Below the pieces are notes generated by a model. It saw only the letters and a list, made by a program, of their open reading frames with translations, was not told where the DNA came from and did not search any database. A stretch of DNA of 64,000 nucleotides from assembly GCF_014207255.1 (NCBI RefSeq), contig NZ_JACHCZ010000004.1, positions 310,001 through 374,000 on the forward strand. The letters are read 5' to 3'. The stretch is from Pseudomonas sp. JAI120 (GTDB lineage Bacteria; Pseudomonadota; Gammaproteobacteria; Pseudomonadales; Pseudomonadaceae). The translations under genes were made by a program, and so were the position numbers. The first letter of the stretch is position 1, and each line of letters starts with the position of its first letter. Below are positions 1 to 7,873 of this stretch, piece after piece.

Positions 1-407
1 AACTGCAGGCCCAGGATTACTGGCTGTTCCTGCACCTGATCGTCGAGCGCATGGCCCAGTACCGGTTTTTGTTCCAGGACCTGTCGAACCTGGCGGGACG
101 TCTGCCAAAGCTGGCCAAAGGCATTCGCAACCTGCTCACGGCGCTCAAACGCACCCTGGCATCCTTGCTGGCGAGGTTGCAGGCGGCCGGGCAAGTGGTC
201 AGCGATACTCAAGCGCTGGGGCAACTGGTGGAACAGATCACTATGACCCTGCTGTTTTCCCTGGATTACCAACGCATTCTTGACCGTGAGGGCGAGGTTC
301 GGGTGGTGGTGTACCAGATCATGATGCTGGTAGCACCGCACCTGCTGACATCGGCACGGCTGGCGACTGAACGGTTGGCGCTGCGTTATCTGGAGGATCA
401 GGATTAA
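1..407 (+). CDS. phaD: TetR-family regulator PhaD, C-terminal part (5' end outside window)
   Basis: The reading frame is open from base 3 of the window to the TAA at 405-407, so only the C-terminal ligand-binding and dimerisation part of a TetR-type regulator is present and the DNA-binding helices lie outside. The helical sequence (WLFLHLIVERM, FLFQDLSNLAGRLPKL) resembles Pseudomonas PhaD, which controls phaC1 and the phasin genes in mcl-PHA metabolism. The phaF-phaI pair further right supports this. The stop codon directly abuts the stop codon of the convergent response regulator gene. In the usual phaC1-Z-C2-D/FI arrangement phaF would follow here; instead a fimbrial block intervenes. Naming rests on sequence memory and context. 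Confidence 0.85.
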   Translation, partial: LQAQDYWLFLHLIVERMAQYRFLFQDLSNLAGRLPKLAKGIRNLLTALKRTLASLLARLQAAGQVVSDTQALGQLVEQITMTLLFSLDYQRILDREGEVRVVVYQIMMLVAPHLLTSARLATERLALRYLEDQD

Positions 408-1103
408 CTACCCAAGCTGCCCGAACTGGTGAGTAAACTTGAACAGTTCACTGTCGGTCCTGATCCCCAGTTTTCGATAGGCTGATTGTTTTTGCGTACT
501 GATCGTACTTGCACTACGCGAAAACTTTTGCGCAATTGAATTCACGGACATACCGTCCAGAAAACAACGCAATACTTCCTGCTCTTTAGGCGTCAGACAC
601 TCGTTGACCCGCAGTGGTATTGAAAAATCTGTTTCCGATTTAATCTTTCCCCCCTCCAACACGGACTGTACACCCTGCAACGCGGGCACCATACAAAGCT
701 GCAGGTAGATCCGTCCCTGGGCGACCGTTCGGATAGCCGTGATCAACTCCGTCAGGTTCTGGCTTTTCCCCATAATCCCCCTGCATCCCGCCTTCAACGA
801 CAAAGAAACAATGGCCGGCGTGTAGTACGAACACACAATCAAGAGCCTGCAGGTGCTGAAGCGCCGGTGCAGTACCTGGATCAGGCTGAGGCCATCGCTG
901 TCCGATGGTGCGAGGATAAAGTCCATCACCACGACATCGGCTGGCCGCTGCTTAAGGGCTTCCAGCAGTTCCCTGCCTGTTCCGAAGGAACCGATCACAG
1001 CGAGGTCGGCTTCTTTGCTCAACCCCAACTCGATGCCCTGCCGAACCATCTCGTGGTCATCCAACAGCATGACGGTATGCGCAGTGGATATTGAAGTAGC
1101 CAT
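408..1103 (-). CDS. NarL/FixJ-type response regulator (RcsB/FimZ-like), likely regulator of the fimbrial operon
   Basis: This 231-residue protein has an N-terminal receiver domain with the acidic pair near D15-D16, the phosphoacceptor Asp near 61 (VVVMD) and the conserved Lys near 113. A LuxR-type helix-turn-helix follows at about 165-231 (LTPKEQEVLRCFLDG, then STISTQKQSAYRKLG), which is closest in flavour to RcsB/FimZ. I chose ATG 1103 because GGGTG precedes it by about 6 bases; the frame stays open upstream to about 1190. No sensor kinase gene is adjacent. It is divergent from the fimbrial operon and shares a 321-base control region containing paired TAAGTT inverted repeats. Control of the fimbriae is inferred from position. 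Confidence 0.85.
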   Translation of the reverse strand: MATSISTAHTVMLLDDHEMVRQGIELGLSKEADLAVIGSFGTGRELLEALKQRPADVVVMDFILAPSDSDGLSLIQVLHRRFSTCRLLIVCSYYTPAIVSLSLKAGCRGIMGKSQNLTELITAIRTVAQGRIYLQLCMVPALQGVQSVLEGGKIKSETDFSIPLRVNECLTPKEQEVLRCFLDGMSVNSIAQKFSRSASTISTQKQSAYRKLGIRTDSELFKFTHQFGQLG

Positions 1104-1424
1104 AATTACACCCATATAAGTGAATACAGCACCGCCCCCATAATCGCTCTGGTTAAATACACGGTATACCCAGTTACAGCCCAGGATCAATACGACAACT
1201 CAGTAAGTTAACGTCCTTCAGTCATAACTTACAGACAATTCCCAGTACTACAGAAAACACCTACATAAGTTGAAAGCAACTTATCGAACGATCACTAGAT
1301 GAGTCTCGTTAGTTCTCTATAGATACCGCTCGGCAAACGCGACAAATTAGGGCACCCCGCCAGTCGAGAGATCAGTGCTTTCAACTGCGATGGGCCATAC
1401 CTATGAATCACGACTGGGAACAAC
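1104..1424. promoter_or_regulatory. Divergent control region between regulator and fimbrial operon, with two TAAGTT inverted repeats
   Basis: This 321-base region carries no gene. It holds two perfect 8-base inverted repeats made of the same core: GTAAGTTA (1203-1210) with TAACTTAC (1225-1232), and ATAAGTTG (1265-1272) with CAACTTAT (1277-1284). The arms are separated by 14 and 4 bases, and the two centres are 57 bases apart. Four copies of one half-site between a LuxR-type regulator and its probable target operon look like operators. I could not pick promoter elements with confidence. Confidence 0.5.
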
Positions 1425-2003
1425 ATGAAAGTTAACCTCCTCTCCACGGTTGCGGCCATCCTGGTCTTGTCCGCCGTCGCCTCACAATCGGCATACGCAG
1501 CAGATGGCATTATCAAGTTCAGTGGTCTTGTGACCGACCTGACTTGCACGGTAGAAGGTGCGGCACCCGGCTCTGGCGCAATCGTCAAGGACGTCAACCT
1601 GGGCGGCGTCTCGGCGGCACGCCTGGCAAGCGCTGGCAGTCGCGCCAACCCGACAGGCTTCACCATCCGTATCGGAGCGCCAGGCGAAGGCAGTTGCACC
1701 AACGGGCGCACCGCCATGGTTGCCTTCGATCCGACCAGCCCGGCCATTGATGTGGCGACCGGGCGCTTGAACATCGACGGCTACGACGACCCGACCGACA
1801 CCAGCAGCGCCAAGAACGTACAGGTGGAAGTGACTCAGCGCGATGGCACGCCGATCAACGTCTACACCGAGAAATCGGCAGGCGCGGTGATCGTCGACAA
1901 CCAGGCAGTCATCCCACTGGCTGCGCAGATGTACGCAAGCGGCCCCGCAACCGAAGGTAAGGTCAACACCCGTGTGGGCTTTTTGATCGAGTACGCCGAG
2001 TAA
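1425..2003 (+). CDS. Fimbrial major subunit (chaperone-usher pilin)
   Basis: The 192-residue product has a Sec signal peptide ending near residue 25 (SAYA-ADG), then a typical type 1 pilin fold: an early Cys in LVTDLTCTVEG, a second Cys near EGSCTNG, and a C-terminal beta-strand ending VGFLIEYAE. Pilins of this class are secreted by Sec, held by the chaperone through donor-strand complementation and assembled at the outer-membrane usher. It is the first gene of a co-directional set of subunit, two chaperones, usher, tip adhesin and second subunit. First position and size suggest the main shaft subunit. Confidence 0.88.
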   Translation: MKVNLLSTVAAILVLSAVASQSAYAADGIIKFSGLVTDLTCTVEGAAPGSGAIVKDVNLGGVSAARLASAGSRANPTGFTIRIGAPGEGSCTNGRTAMVAFDPTSPAIDVATGRLNIDGYDDPTDTSSAKNVQVEVTQRDGTPINVYTEKSAGAVIVDNQAVIPLAAQMYASGPATEGKVNTRVGFLIEYAE

Positions 2004-2025
2004 AGCATTCCAGAGGCCTGAAACG

Positions 2026-2811
2026 ATGAAAAGAATCGCCTGCCTGATGCTGGCTGCTACCGCTGCTTGCGCGTGGCTCTCGCTGCTGCCGCTTCCTGCT
2101 CGGGCAGGAGTGATCATCCATGGCACACGCGTGATCTACCCCATGCAGCAGCAGGAAGTCGTGGTGCGCCTGGAGAACAAGGGGCCACTTCCGGCGCTGG
2201 TGCAAACCTGGCTGGACACGGGCGACCGGCATTCGACACCGGCAACAGCACACACACCCTTCATTCTTTCGCCACCGATCTTCCGCATTGAACCGCGCCA
2301 GCAACAAGCCTTGCGCCTCCGCTATGTTAGAGGCGCCTTGCCGACCGACCGCGAAAGCCTGTTCTGGCTGAACGTGCTGGAAGTACCTCCGCTCGCCGCC
2401 GACGCCGCACAGAAAAACCAGATTGAATTGTCGTTCCGCACCCGTCTGCGTGTGTTTGTGCGTCCGCAGGCATTGCCCTACCCAGTCGACAGCGCCGCCG
2501 AAAAGCTGCAATGGAAGCTGGTAGCCCATGAACAGGGGTTCGCCCTGCAAGCCACCAATCCTACGCCGTACCATATTTCCCTCGCCTCGATTGAGTTGCT
2601 GAGCGGCGGCAAGCGGTTCAGTAAAGCTGCAAACAAAGCCGTCGATGACAGCCTGCTGATGCCTGCCGGCGACGTGAAACTGTTTGCGCTGCCCCTGCTA
2701 CGCCATCAGCCGGTCGATACGCCTACGGTCGAGTTCAGCACCGTCAGCGATTTTGGCGCCCGAGTACCTCACTCGGCCCGCCTTACCCTTCATCCGCAGG
2801 ATGATCGATAA
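2026..2811 (+). CDS. Periplasmic fimbrial chaperone (PapD family), copy 1
   Basis: This is a 261-residue PapD-like chaperone with a signal peptide of about 27 residues (LLPLPARA-GVI). It has two immunoglobulin-like domains: the N-terminal one carries GTRVIYP, PPIFRIEP and QALRLRY, and the C-terminal one carries NPTPYHISL. The first contains the conserved Arg after the first strand that anchors the subunit C-terminus in this family. It follows the pilin gene by 22 bases. The next gene encodes a clearly related second chaperone, so this looks like a local duplication. Confidence 0.9.
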   Translation: MKRIACLMLAATAACAWLSLLPLPARAGVIIHGTRVIYPMQQQEVVVRLENKGPLPALVQTWLDTGDRHSTPATAHTPFILSPPIFRIEPRQQQALRLRYVRGALPTDRESLFWLNVLEVPPLAADAAQKNQIELSFRTRLRVFVRPQALPYPVDSAAEKLQWKLVAHEQGFALQATNPTPYHISLASIELLSGGKRFSKAANKAVDDSLLMPAGDVKLFALPLLRHQPVDTPTVEFSTVSDFGARVPHSARLTLHPQDDR

Positions 2812-2812
2812 C

Positions 2813-3580
2813 ATGCCGGCCACCACCCGCTCACACTTACCGCTGCAGTGCATGGCGTTGATGCTTGCGCTGTTGACCACGCTCACCGCGCAGGCGAGCG
2901 TGATCATCAACAGCACCCGAATTGTTTACCCGCAGGACGACAACGAGGTGAGCATCAGGCTGCACAGCAAGAACCAGGCACCGGTGCTGATCCAGGCCTG
3001 GCTGGACAACGGCGATGAGTATTCAACGCCGGATCTGGCGACAGCGCCCTTCATTCTCACACCGCCGATCTTTCGCATGGAGCCAGGCAAGCAACAGGTT
3101 GTACGCCTGGCCTACACCGGCGAGGCCTTGCCGTCGGCACAGGAAAGCCTGTTCTGGTTCAACGTGCTGGAAGTGCCCTCACGATCGCATGGCGGCCAAC
3201 CGGGCGATCAGTTGCAATTCGCCTTCCACTCACGAATCAAGTTGTTTTGGCGCCCGTCGAACTTGCCTTACGGGGTCGAGGCAGCGCCTGGAAAGCTGCT
3301 GTGGCGGTCTGTCTCGACCGAGCAGGGCCTGGCGCTGGAAGTGCTTAATCCCACGCCTTACCACGTGACATTCGAACGCATCGAAGTGCGGGTGGCAGGG
3401 CGGCGTCATGTCCGAGAACCCGCAGCGTCGAGTGCCGAGAACATGGTGACGCCAGGTGGGCGCGCCCGCTTTGAGTTGCCTCGCCTGCCTCCCCCGATGG
3501 GCAGCGCTGCAAGCGTGGAGTTCCAGACGCTCGACGACTTTGGGGTCAAGACCCGCCACAGCGCAGAGGTCTCTCCATGA
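2813..3580 (+). CDS. Periplasmic fimbrial chaperone (PapD family), copy 2
   Basis: The product is a 255-residue chaperone whose signal peptide ends near TAQA-SVI. It shares most family landmarks with copy 1 (STRIVYP, PPIFRMEP, ESLFWFNVLEVP, NPTPYHVTF). I chose ATG 2813, one base after the copy 1 stop, because AGGA at 2798-2801 then sits at a workable distance. An in-frame ATG at 2801 would have almost no spacing. Two chaperones before one usher suggest separate handling of shaft and tip subunits, or redundancy. That division of labour is a guess. Confidence 0.88.
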   Translation: MPATTRSHLPLQCMALMLALLTTLTAQASVIINSTRIVYPQDDNEVSIRLHSKNQAPVLIQAWLDNGDEYSTPDLATAPFILTPPIFRMEPGKQQVVRLAYTGEALPSAQESLFWFNVLEVPSRSHGGQPGDQLQFAFHSRIKLFWRPSNLPYGVEAAPGKLLWRSVSTEQGLALEVLNPTPYHVTFERIEVRVAGRRHVREPAASSAENMVTPGGRARFELPRLPPPMGSAASVEFQTLDDFGVKTRHSAEVSP

Positions 3581-3703
3581 CAACCGTTCTTATGTAGCAA
3601 TCCCACTGCGCCTTATCGAACACACCTTAGGTTGATGCCCATTCAGTGGGCAGGGACGCCCTGTGCCGAGATTCGGGGAGCCCGGTTTATGGAAACGTGA
3701 AAA
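3581..3703 (+). other. Leader before usher with two small stem-loops
   Basis: The 123-base gap between chaperone 2 and the usher is the largest inside the operon. It contains two adjacent hairpins: GCCCA (3637-3641) with TGGGC (3647-3651), and AGGG (3652-3655) with CCCT (3659-3662). There is no U-tract, so they are not a standard terminator. They could mark an mRNA processing or attenuation point that lowers usher output relative to subunit and chaperone. Confidence 0.3.
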
Positions 3704-6295
3704 ATGAGTTTGTACACGCCCGCCAGGCTCGCAAGCCGGCCCCGTTTAAAGCAGACGATGCGTAGCTTGCTGCTGGTGAGCGGCGCCCATGCCGTGGCCG
3801 CCAATAGCGCAGAACAGGTCGAGTTCAACCCGGCTTTCTTCGCGGGTGGCCGGGCCAGCCTGCAGATCGATATTGCAAAGTTCGGCCAAGGTAACGTCGT
3901 GCTACCTGGCAACTATCGCACCGACATTTATCTCAACGGCCAGTGGATCGGGCGTGAAAACCTAACCTTCAGCGCGGTCGAAGGACAGCAAACGGCGCAG
4001 CTGTGCCTGGAGCGCGATGCGCTGCTCAGGTTTGGCATTGACCTGGATTCCAATGAGCTCAAGCAGGCCTCCCACATGCCGTTTGCGCGCTGTGCGCAGA
4101 TCGGGACCTATCTGCCGGGTGCCAGCAGCCAATTCGATTCAGGCGAAAACCGCCTCGACCTGCAAGTGCCGCAGGTTTACCTGGCGCGCAAGGCGCGGGG
4201 CTATGTCGACCCGCGGCACTGGGACAGCGGGATCGACGCCGCCTTTGTACGTTACAACGCCAATACGTTCGCCACCCAGGCCGGTACGCGCACACTCGGC
4301 TCCAGCTACCTGGGCCTGAACACCGGACTCAACCTTGGCGATTGGCACTGGCGCCATACTGGCAGCTACAGCCATTCAGAGGTCGCCTCGGGTTATCAAA
4401 GCAGCGCCACCTACGTGCAACACGAAGTGAGCCGGTTGCAGTCACAGCTGATGGCGGGTGAGATCTACACACCGGGGGAACTGTTCGATAGCGTACGTCT
4501 GCGCGGTGCCAGCCTGTTCAGCGATGATCGGATGCTGCCCGACTCCCTGACCGGGTTTGCGCCGGTGGTACGTGGCGTTGCCGAGACCAACGCGCGGGTC
4601 AGCGTGCGCCAACGCGGCGTGCTATTGGACGAAGTATCTGTAGCGCCCGGCCCGTTTGTCCTCAACGATCTGTTCCCCACCGGGTATGGAGGCGACCTGA
4701 GCGTCACCATTACCGAGGCCGATGGCCGCCAGCGCGAGTTCATCGTGCCGTTCGCCGCCAACGCCAACCTGCTGCGCCCCGACCACAGCCGCTACGCATT
4801 GAGCGTTGGCCAACTGGATGAAATAGGTCTGCATCACCCCCCCACGTTGATGCAGGCCACTTATCAGCAGGGCCTGAGCAACCTGCTGACCGGGTACACC
4901 GGCGCGACGATTGGCGAGGACTACCAATCGCAGTTGCTGGGTACCGCGTTCAATACCTCAATGGGTGCGCTGTCGTGCGACCTGACCCATTCGAACGCCC
5001 ATGTACCAGGTCACGGGTCACGCCAGGGGCGAAGCGTACAACTGCGCTACAGCAAGAATTTCACGGACACCGGCACCCATTTCGCCCTCGGGGCTTACCG
5101 CTACTCCACTGAGGGGTTCCTGAATGTGGGCGATGCGGCACACGTTCGTGACTTGGCCATCGACGGGCTGACCCCGGATAACCTGTCGCGGCTACGCAAC
5201 AGGATGGACATCAGCCTCAACCAGAACCTGAGCAACGGCTCCGTGTACCTGACCGGTTCTTCGCAACACTATTGGAATCGCGACCATGGCAACCTGACCT
5301 TCACCACCGGGTACAGCGGCACGTGGCGGGGCCTTCACTATCTGCTGAGTGCACAGCGCAGCCGTGATCTGCGCAGTGAACGCGTGGACAAGCAACTGGA
5401 ACTCACCTTGAGCCTGCCATTGGGCAGCCACGCCCACTCGCCGACCTTGACCACCACGGCCTATCGAGGCGGTCAAGGCAGCGGTGAGCGCGCCAGCCTG
5501 GGTGGGAGCGTGGGCGAGCGCGGTGAGTTCAGCTATAGCGTCAGTGCCAACCGGACCCAGGACAGCAACAACGCTACCAATGCCGACATGAAATACCAGA
5601 CCAGTCAGGGCGTACTGTCCGCCAGTCATGGTCAGAGCAGCGCGTACCGCTCCACATCGCTTGGCATGACCGGCGGTATTGTCGCCCACGCAGGCGGTGT
5701 GACCTTCGCCCCAGAACTCGGCGATACCCTCGGCATCGTCCAGGCGCCTGACGCCCAAGGCGCACAAATCAATGGCAACCACAGCGCGAAAATCGGGAAA
5801 AGCGGCTTCGCGGTGGTGCCCCACCTCACACCCTACCGCCAGAACATCGTGGAACTGGACCCCAAGGAATTGTCCACCGACGTGGAACTCAAGACCGCCG
5901 CCCGGAATGTCGCCCCGCGCGCCGGTGCAGTGGTGCAACTGCAGTTCGAGACGCTCAGCGGCCAGGCCTTGTTGATCACGGCACGGCGCGAGGATGGCAG
6001 CCCGCTGCCGTTTGGTGCGGATGTGTTCGATGAGGACGGCGCCAGCGTCGGGGTTGTCGGGCAGGGCGCCAAGGCCTTCGTCCGGGTGTCTCGCCCGCGG
6101 GGGAAGTTGACGGTCAAGTGGGGGAGCAGTAATTCGGCGATGTGCCGGATGCGCTACGAAGTGGAAGCAAAGACGCCAGCCAAGGACTCAGCTCGATTAT
6201 TGCAACTGGACGGGGGCGCTTGCGAGGTCGTTGGCGATCTCATCGTGCAGCCATTTGCCAATGATCTGGCCAACTTGCGCTCATCGTGGAACTGA
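3704..6295 (+). CDS. Outer-membrane fimbrial usher (FimD/PapC family)
   Basis: This 863-residue protein forms the outer-membrane pore that recruits chaperone-subunit complexes and polymerises the fimbria. It has a signal peptide (cleavage about residue 30), an N-terminal periplasmic domain (VEFNPAFFAGG to about 165) with the typical PGNYRTDIYLNG segment, and a long beta-barrel. The plug domain lies around 283-350 (GFAPVVRGVAETNARV to GYGGDLSVTITEADG). C-terminal periplasmic domains (PRAGAVVQLQFETLSGQ, PLPFGADVFDEDG) run to the end. Length is normal for the family. The ribosome site is weak. The next gene starts three bases after its stop. Confidence 0.93.
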   Translation: MSLYTPARLASRPRLKQTMRSLLLVSGAHAVAANSAEQVEFNPAFFAGGRASLQIDIAKFGQGNVVLPGNYRTDIYLNGQWIGRENLTFSAVEGQQTAQLCLERDALLRFGIDLDSNELKQASHMPFARCAQIGTYLPGASSQFDSGENRLDLQVPQVYLARKARGYVDPRHWDSGIDAAFVRYNANTFATQAGTRTLGSSYLGLNTGLNLGDWHWRHTGSYSHSEVASGYQSSATYVQHEVSRLQSQLMAGEIYTPGELFDSVRLRGASLFSDDRMLPDSLTGFAPVVRGVAETNARVSVRQRGVLLDEVSVAPGPFVLNDLFPTGYGGDLSVTITEADGRQREFIVPFAANANLLRPDHSRYALSVGQLDEIGLHHPPTLMQATYQQGLSNLLTGYTGATIGEDYQSQLLGTAFNTSMGALSCDLTHSNAHVPGHGSRQGRSVQLRYSKNFTDTGTHFALGAYRYSTEGFLNVGDAAHVRDLAIDGLTPDNLSRLRNRMDISLNQNLSNGSVYLTGSSQHYWNRDHGNLTFTTGYSGTWRGLHYLLSAQRSRDLRSERVDKQLELTLSLPLGSHAHSPTLTTTAYRGGQGSGERASLGGSVGERGEFSYSVSANRTQDSNNATNADMKYQTSQGVLSASHGQSSAYRSTSLGMTGGIVAHAGGVTFAPELGDTLGIVQAPDAQGAQINGNHSAKIGKSGFAVVPHLTPYRQNIVELDPKELSTDVELKTAARNVAPRAGAVVQLQFETLSGQALLITARREDGSPLPFGADVFDEDGASVGVVGQGAKAFVRVSRPRGKLTVKWGSSNSAMCRMRYEVEAKTPAKDSARLLQLDGGACEVVGDLIVQPFANDLANLRSSWN

Positions 6296-6298
6296 AAA

Positions 6299-7240
6299 AT
6301 GAAGCACTCTATTCAATTCATTTCGACCCTACTGGTGTTCAACCTGCCCATCGCTGCTCAAGCGGCGTGTGACAGGTATCAGAACGCCACACTCACCCTC
6401 ACCCTTCCTTCCACAATCACCGTGCCGGACAGTCTCCCGGTGGGCGCTGAAATTATCATTCGGGAATTCAGTGGTACGGCGCCCGCTTTTACCGCGTATT
6501 GCAGCTCCACTTTACTGACGATCATCGGGCGATACCAAGCAAGGGTTGCAGGTTACCCAAACATCTATCAGACCGAGGCTTCAGGTGTGGGCGTACGCTT
6601 GCGCATCCGAGATGCAAGCGGACTCTATCCTTTCTTTGCCATGATTAACCAACAAGTCCCATACAGCGGCCCCTACACCAGCTTCACGGCCGCGGAGCTG
6701 AGGTTCCATAAAGTCGGGCCGGTAACAGGCCAGACAGTGCCCGCCGGAAACATTTGGGTGAGGCGATGGGATAACCACCCAGAGAGTTTCACCCTGAGAC
6801 TCGGCAACCCCGTGCGCTTTGTCAGCCCCGCCGCCACCTGCGACCTGGCGACTGGCGACGTCAACCGCACGATCACCCTCGACCCCGTTAAAGTCAGCAC
6901 GCTTCAAGACGCCACTTACGCAAACCAACGTAACTTCGAACTTACTGCAAACTGCGCACACGCATCCAACGTCACTTTTCGTTTTTCCGGAACCCCCGCA
7001 CCGGGCAATGACCGGCTCTTCGCCAATACGGGCAGTGCCGGTGGCGTTGCCCTGTGGCTGTACTCGCGAATTGGCGGGGGTATCCAGAACATTCTCGCCG
7101 ACGGCACCGAAAACACGCGCACGGTGCCGGTCTCGGGCGGCCGCGCCGTGTTGCCGCTCGGCGCGGCCTATCACCAGAACGGCACGGTCAGACAAGGCAC
7201 GCTCATCGCCACCACCACCGTCAGCATCACCTACAACTAA
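6299..7240 (+). CDS. Probable two-domain fimbrial tip adhesin
   Basis: The 313-residue product has a signal peptide ending AAQA-ACD and two parts. Residues about 24-170 form an N-terminal domain I do not recognise, with cysteines near 24 and 61. Residues about 175-313 form a pilin domain (CDLATGDVNRTITL, FELTANC, VSITYN end) clearly related to the next gene product. That lectin-plus-pilin layout is characteristic of tip adhesins such as FimH or MrkD. The N-terminal domain would set receptor specificity, which cannot be read from sequence. Tight coupling to the usher supports a structural role. Confidence 0.8.
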   Translation: MKHSIQFISTLLVFNLPIAAQAACDRYQNATLTLTLPSTITVPDSLPVGAEIIIREFSGTAPAFTAYCSSTLLTIIGRYQARVAGYPNIYQTEASGVGVRLRIRDASGLYPFFAMINQQVPYSGPYTSFTAAELRFHKVGPVTGQTVPAGNIWVRRWDNHPESFTLRLGNPVRFVSPAATCDLATGDVNRTITLDPVKVSTLQDATYANQRNFELTANCAHASNVTFRFSGTPAPGNDRLFANTGSAGGVALWLYSRIGGGIQNILADGTENTRTVPVSGGRAVLPLGAAYHQNGTVRQGTLIATTTVSITYN

Positions 7241-7258
7241 AAACCTGAGGATTATGGA

Positions 7259-7786
7259 ATGAGGATTCGAGTCCTGCCCCTGCTGCTGGTAATCACCGCG
7301 AGCCTGGCCACCACTGTGGTCCATGCCGCGACTACGGGCACCTTGCGCTTTACCGGCCAAGTCAATGCCGGTACGTGCAACCTGGCTGCCGGCGACGAAA
7401 ACCGTACCATCACACTGCCGACTATCAAGATTTCCGACTTTGGCGCGACTTCCAGCGCGGGCGCGTTCGATTTCGAGATCTCTGCCGATTGCGAATCGGA
7501 TTTACGCAACGTGATTTTCCTGTTCGCAGGCACCGCCTCAACGGGGAACGCCGCGCTGTTTTCCAATACGGGGACGTCAAAGGGTACTGCCCTTCAACTA
7601 CTGCACCGCGCCTCTCCCGCTTATGCCATTCCTGCCAACGGTACCCCCGCCCAGCGCAGCCGGACCATTGCAACGAGCAGCAACAAGGCCGTGATCCCCC
7701 TGACAGCGGCGTATCACAAAACCGGCGCAGCGATCACCCAAGGCACCCTGGCCAGCGCAGTTACCGTTTCGATCACCTACAACTGA
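7259..7786 (+). CDS. Fimbrial subunit, last gene of the operon
   Basis: This 175-residue pilin has a signal peptide ending VVHA-ATT, a Cys pair (GTCNLAAGDENRTITL and ISADCESD) and the donor-strand end VSITYN. It resembles the C-terminal domain of the preceding adhesin more than the first pilin of the operon, so it is likely a tip or adaptor subunit, and the two may have arisen by duplication. It begins 18 bases after the adhesin stop, and a strong bidirectional terminator follows. Confidence 0.85.
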   Translation: MRIRVLPLLLVITASLATTVVHAATTGTLRFTGQVNAGTCNLAAGDENRTITLPTIKISDFGATSSAGAFDFEISADCESDLRNVIFLFAGTASTGNAALFSNTGTSKGTALQLLHRASPAYAIPANGTPAQRSRTIATSSNKAVIPLTAAYHKTGAAITQGTLASAVTVSITYN

Positions 7787-7821
7787 CCGAGCTTGGGCCC
7801 ACGATCACACGGTAAGCGCGC

Positions 7822-7857
7822 AAAAAAATGCCCAGCCTTTGCAGGCCGGGCATTTTT
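7822..7857. terminator. Bidirectional rho-independent terminator between fimbrial operon and phaF
   Basis: AAAATGCCCAGCC pairs with GGCCGGGCATTTT around a TTTGCA loop, with one mismatch. A-rich and T-rich tracts flank both sides, so it can stop the rightward fimbrial transcript and the leftward phaI-phaF transcript. Confidence 0.85.
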
Positions 7858-7873
7858 ACGTGTCCCGGAAAAG

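Noticed and set aside
1203..1284. Phase-variable invertible promoter for the fimbrial operon
   Set aside because: The inverted repeats are short and each pair is only 20-30 bases across, and no recombinase gene such as fimB/fimE is nearby; operator sites explain them better.
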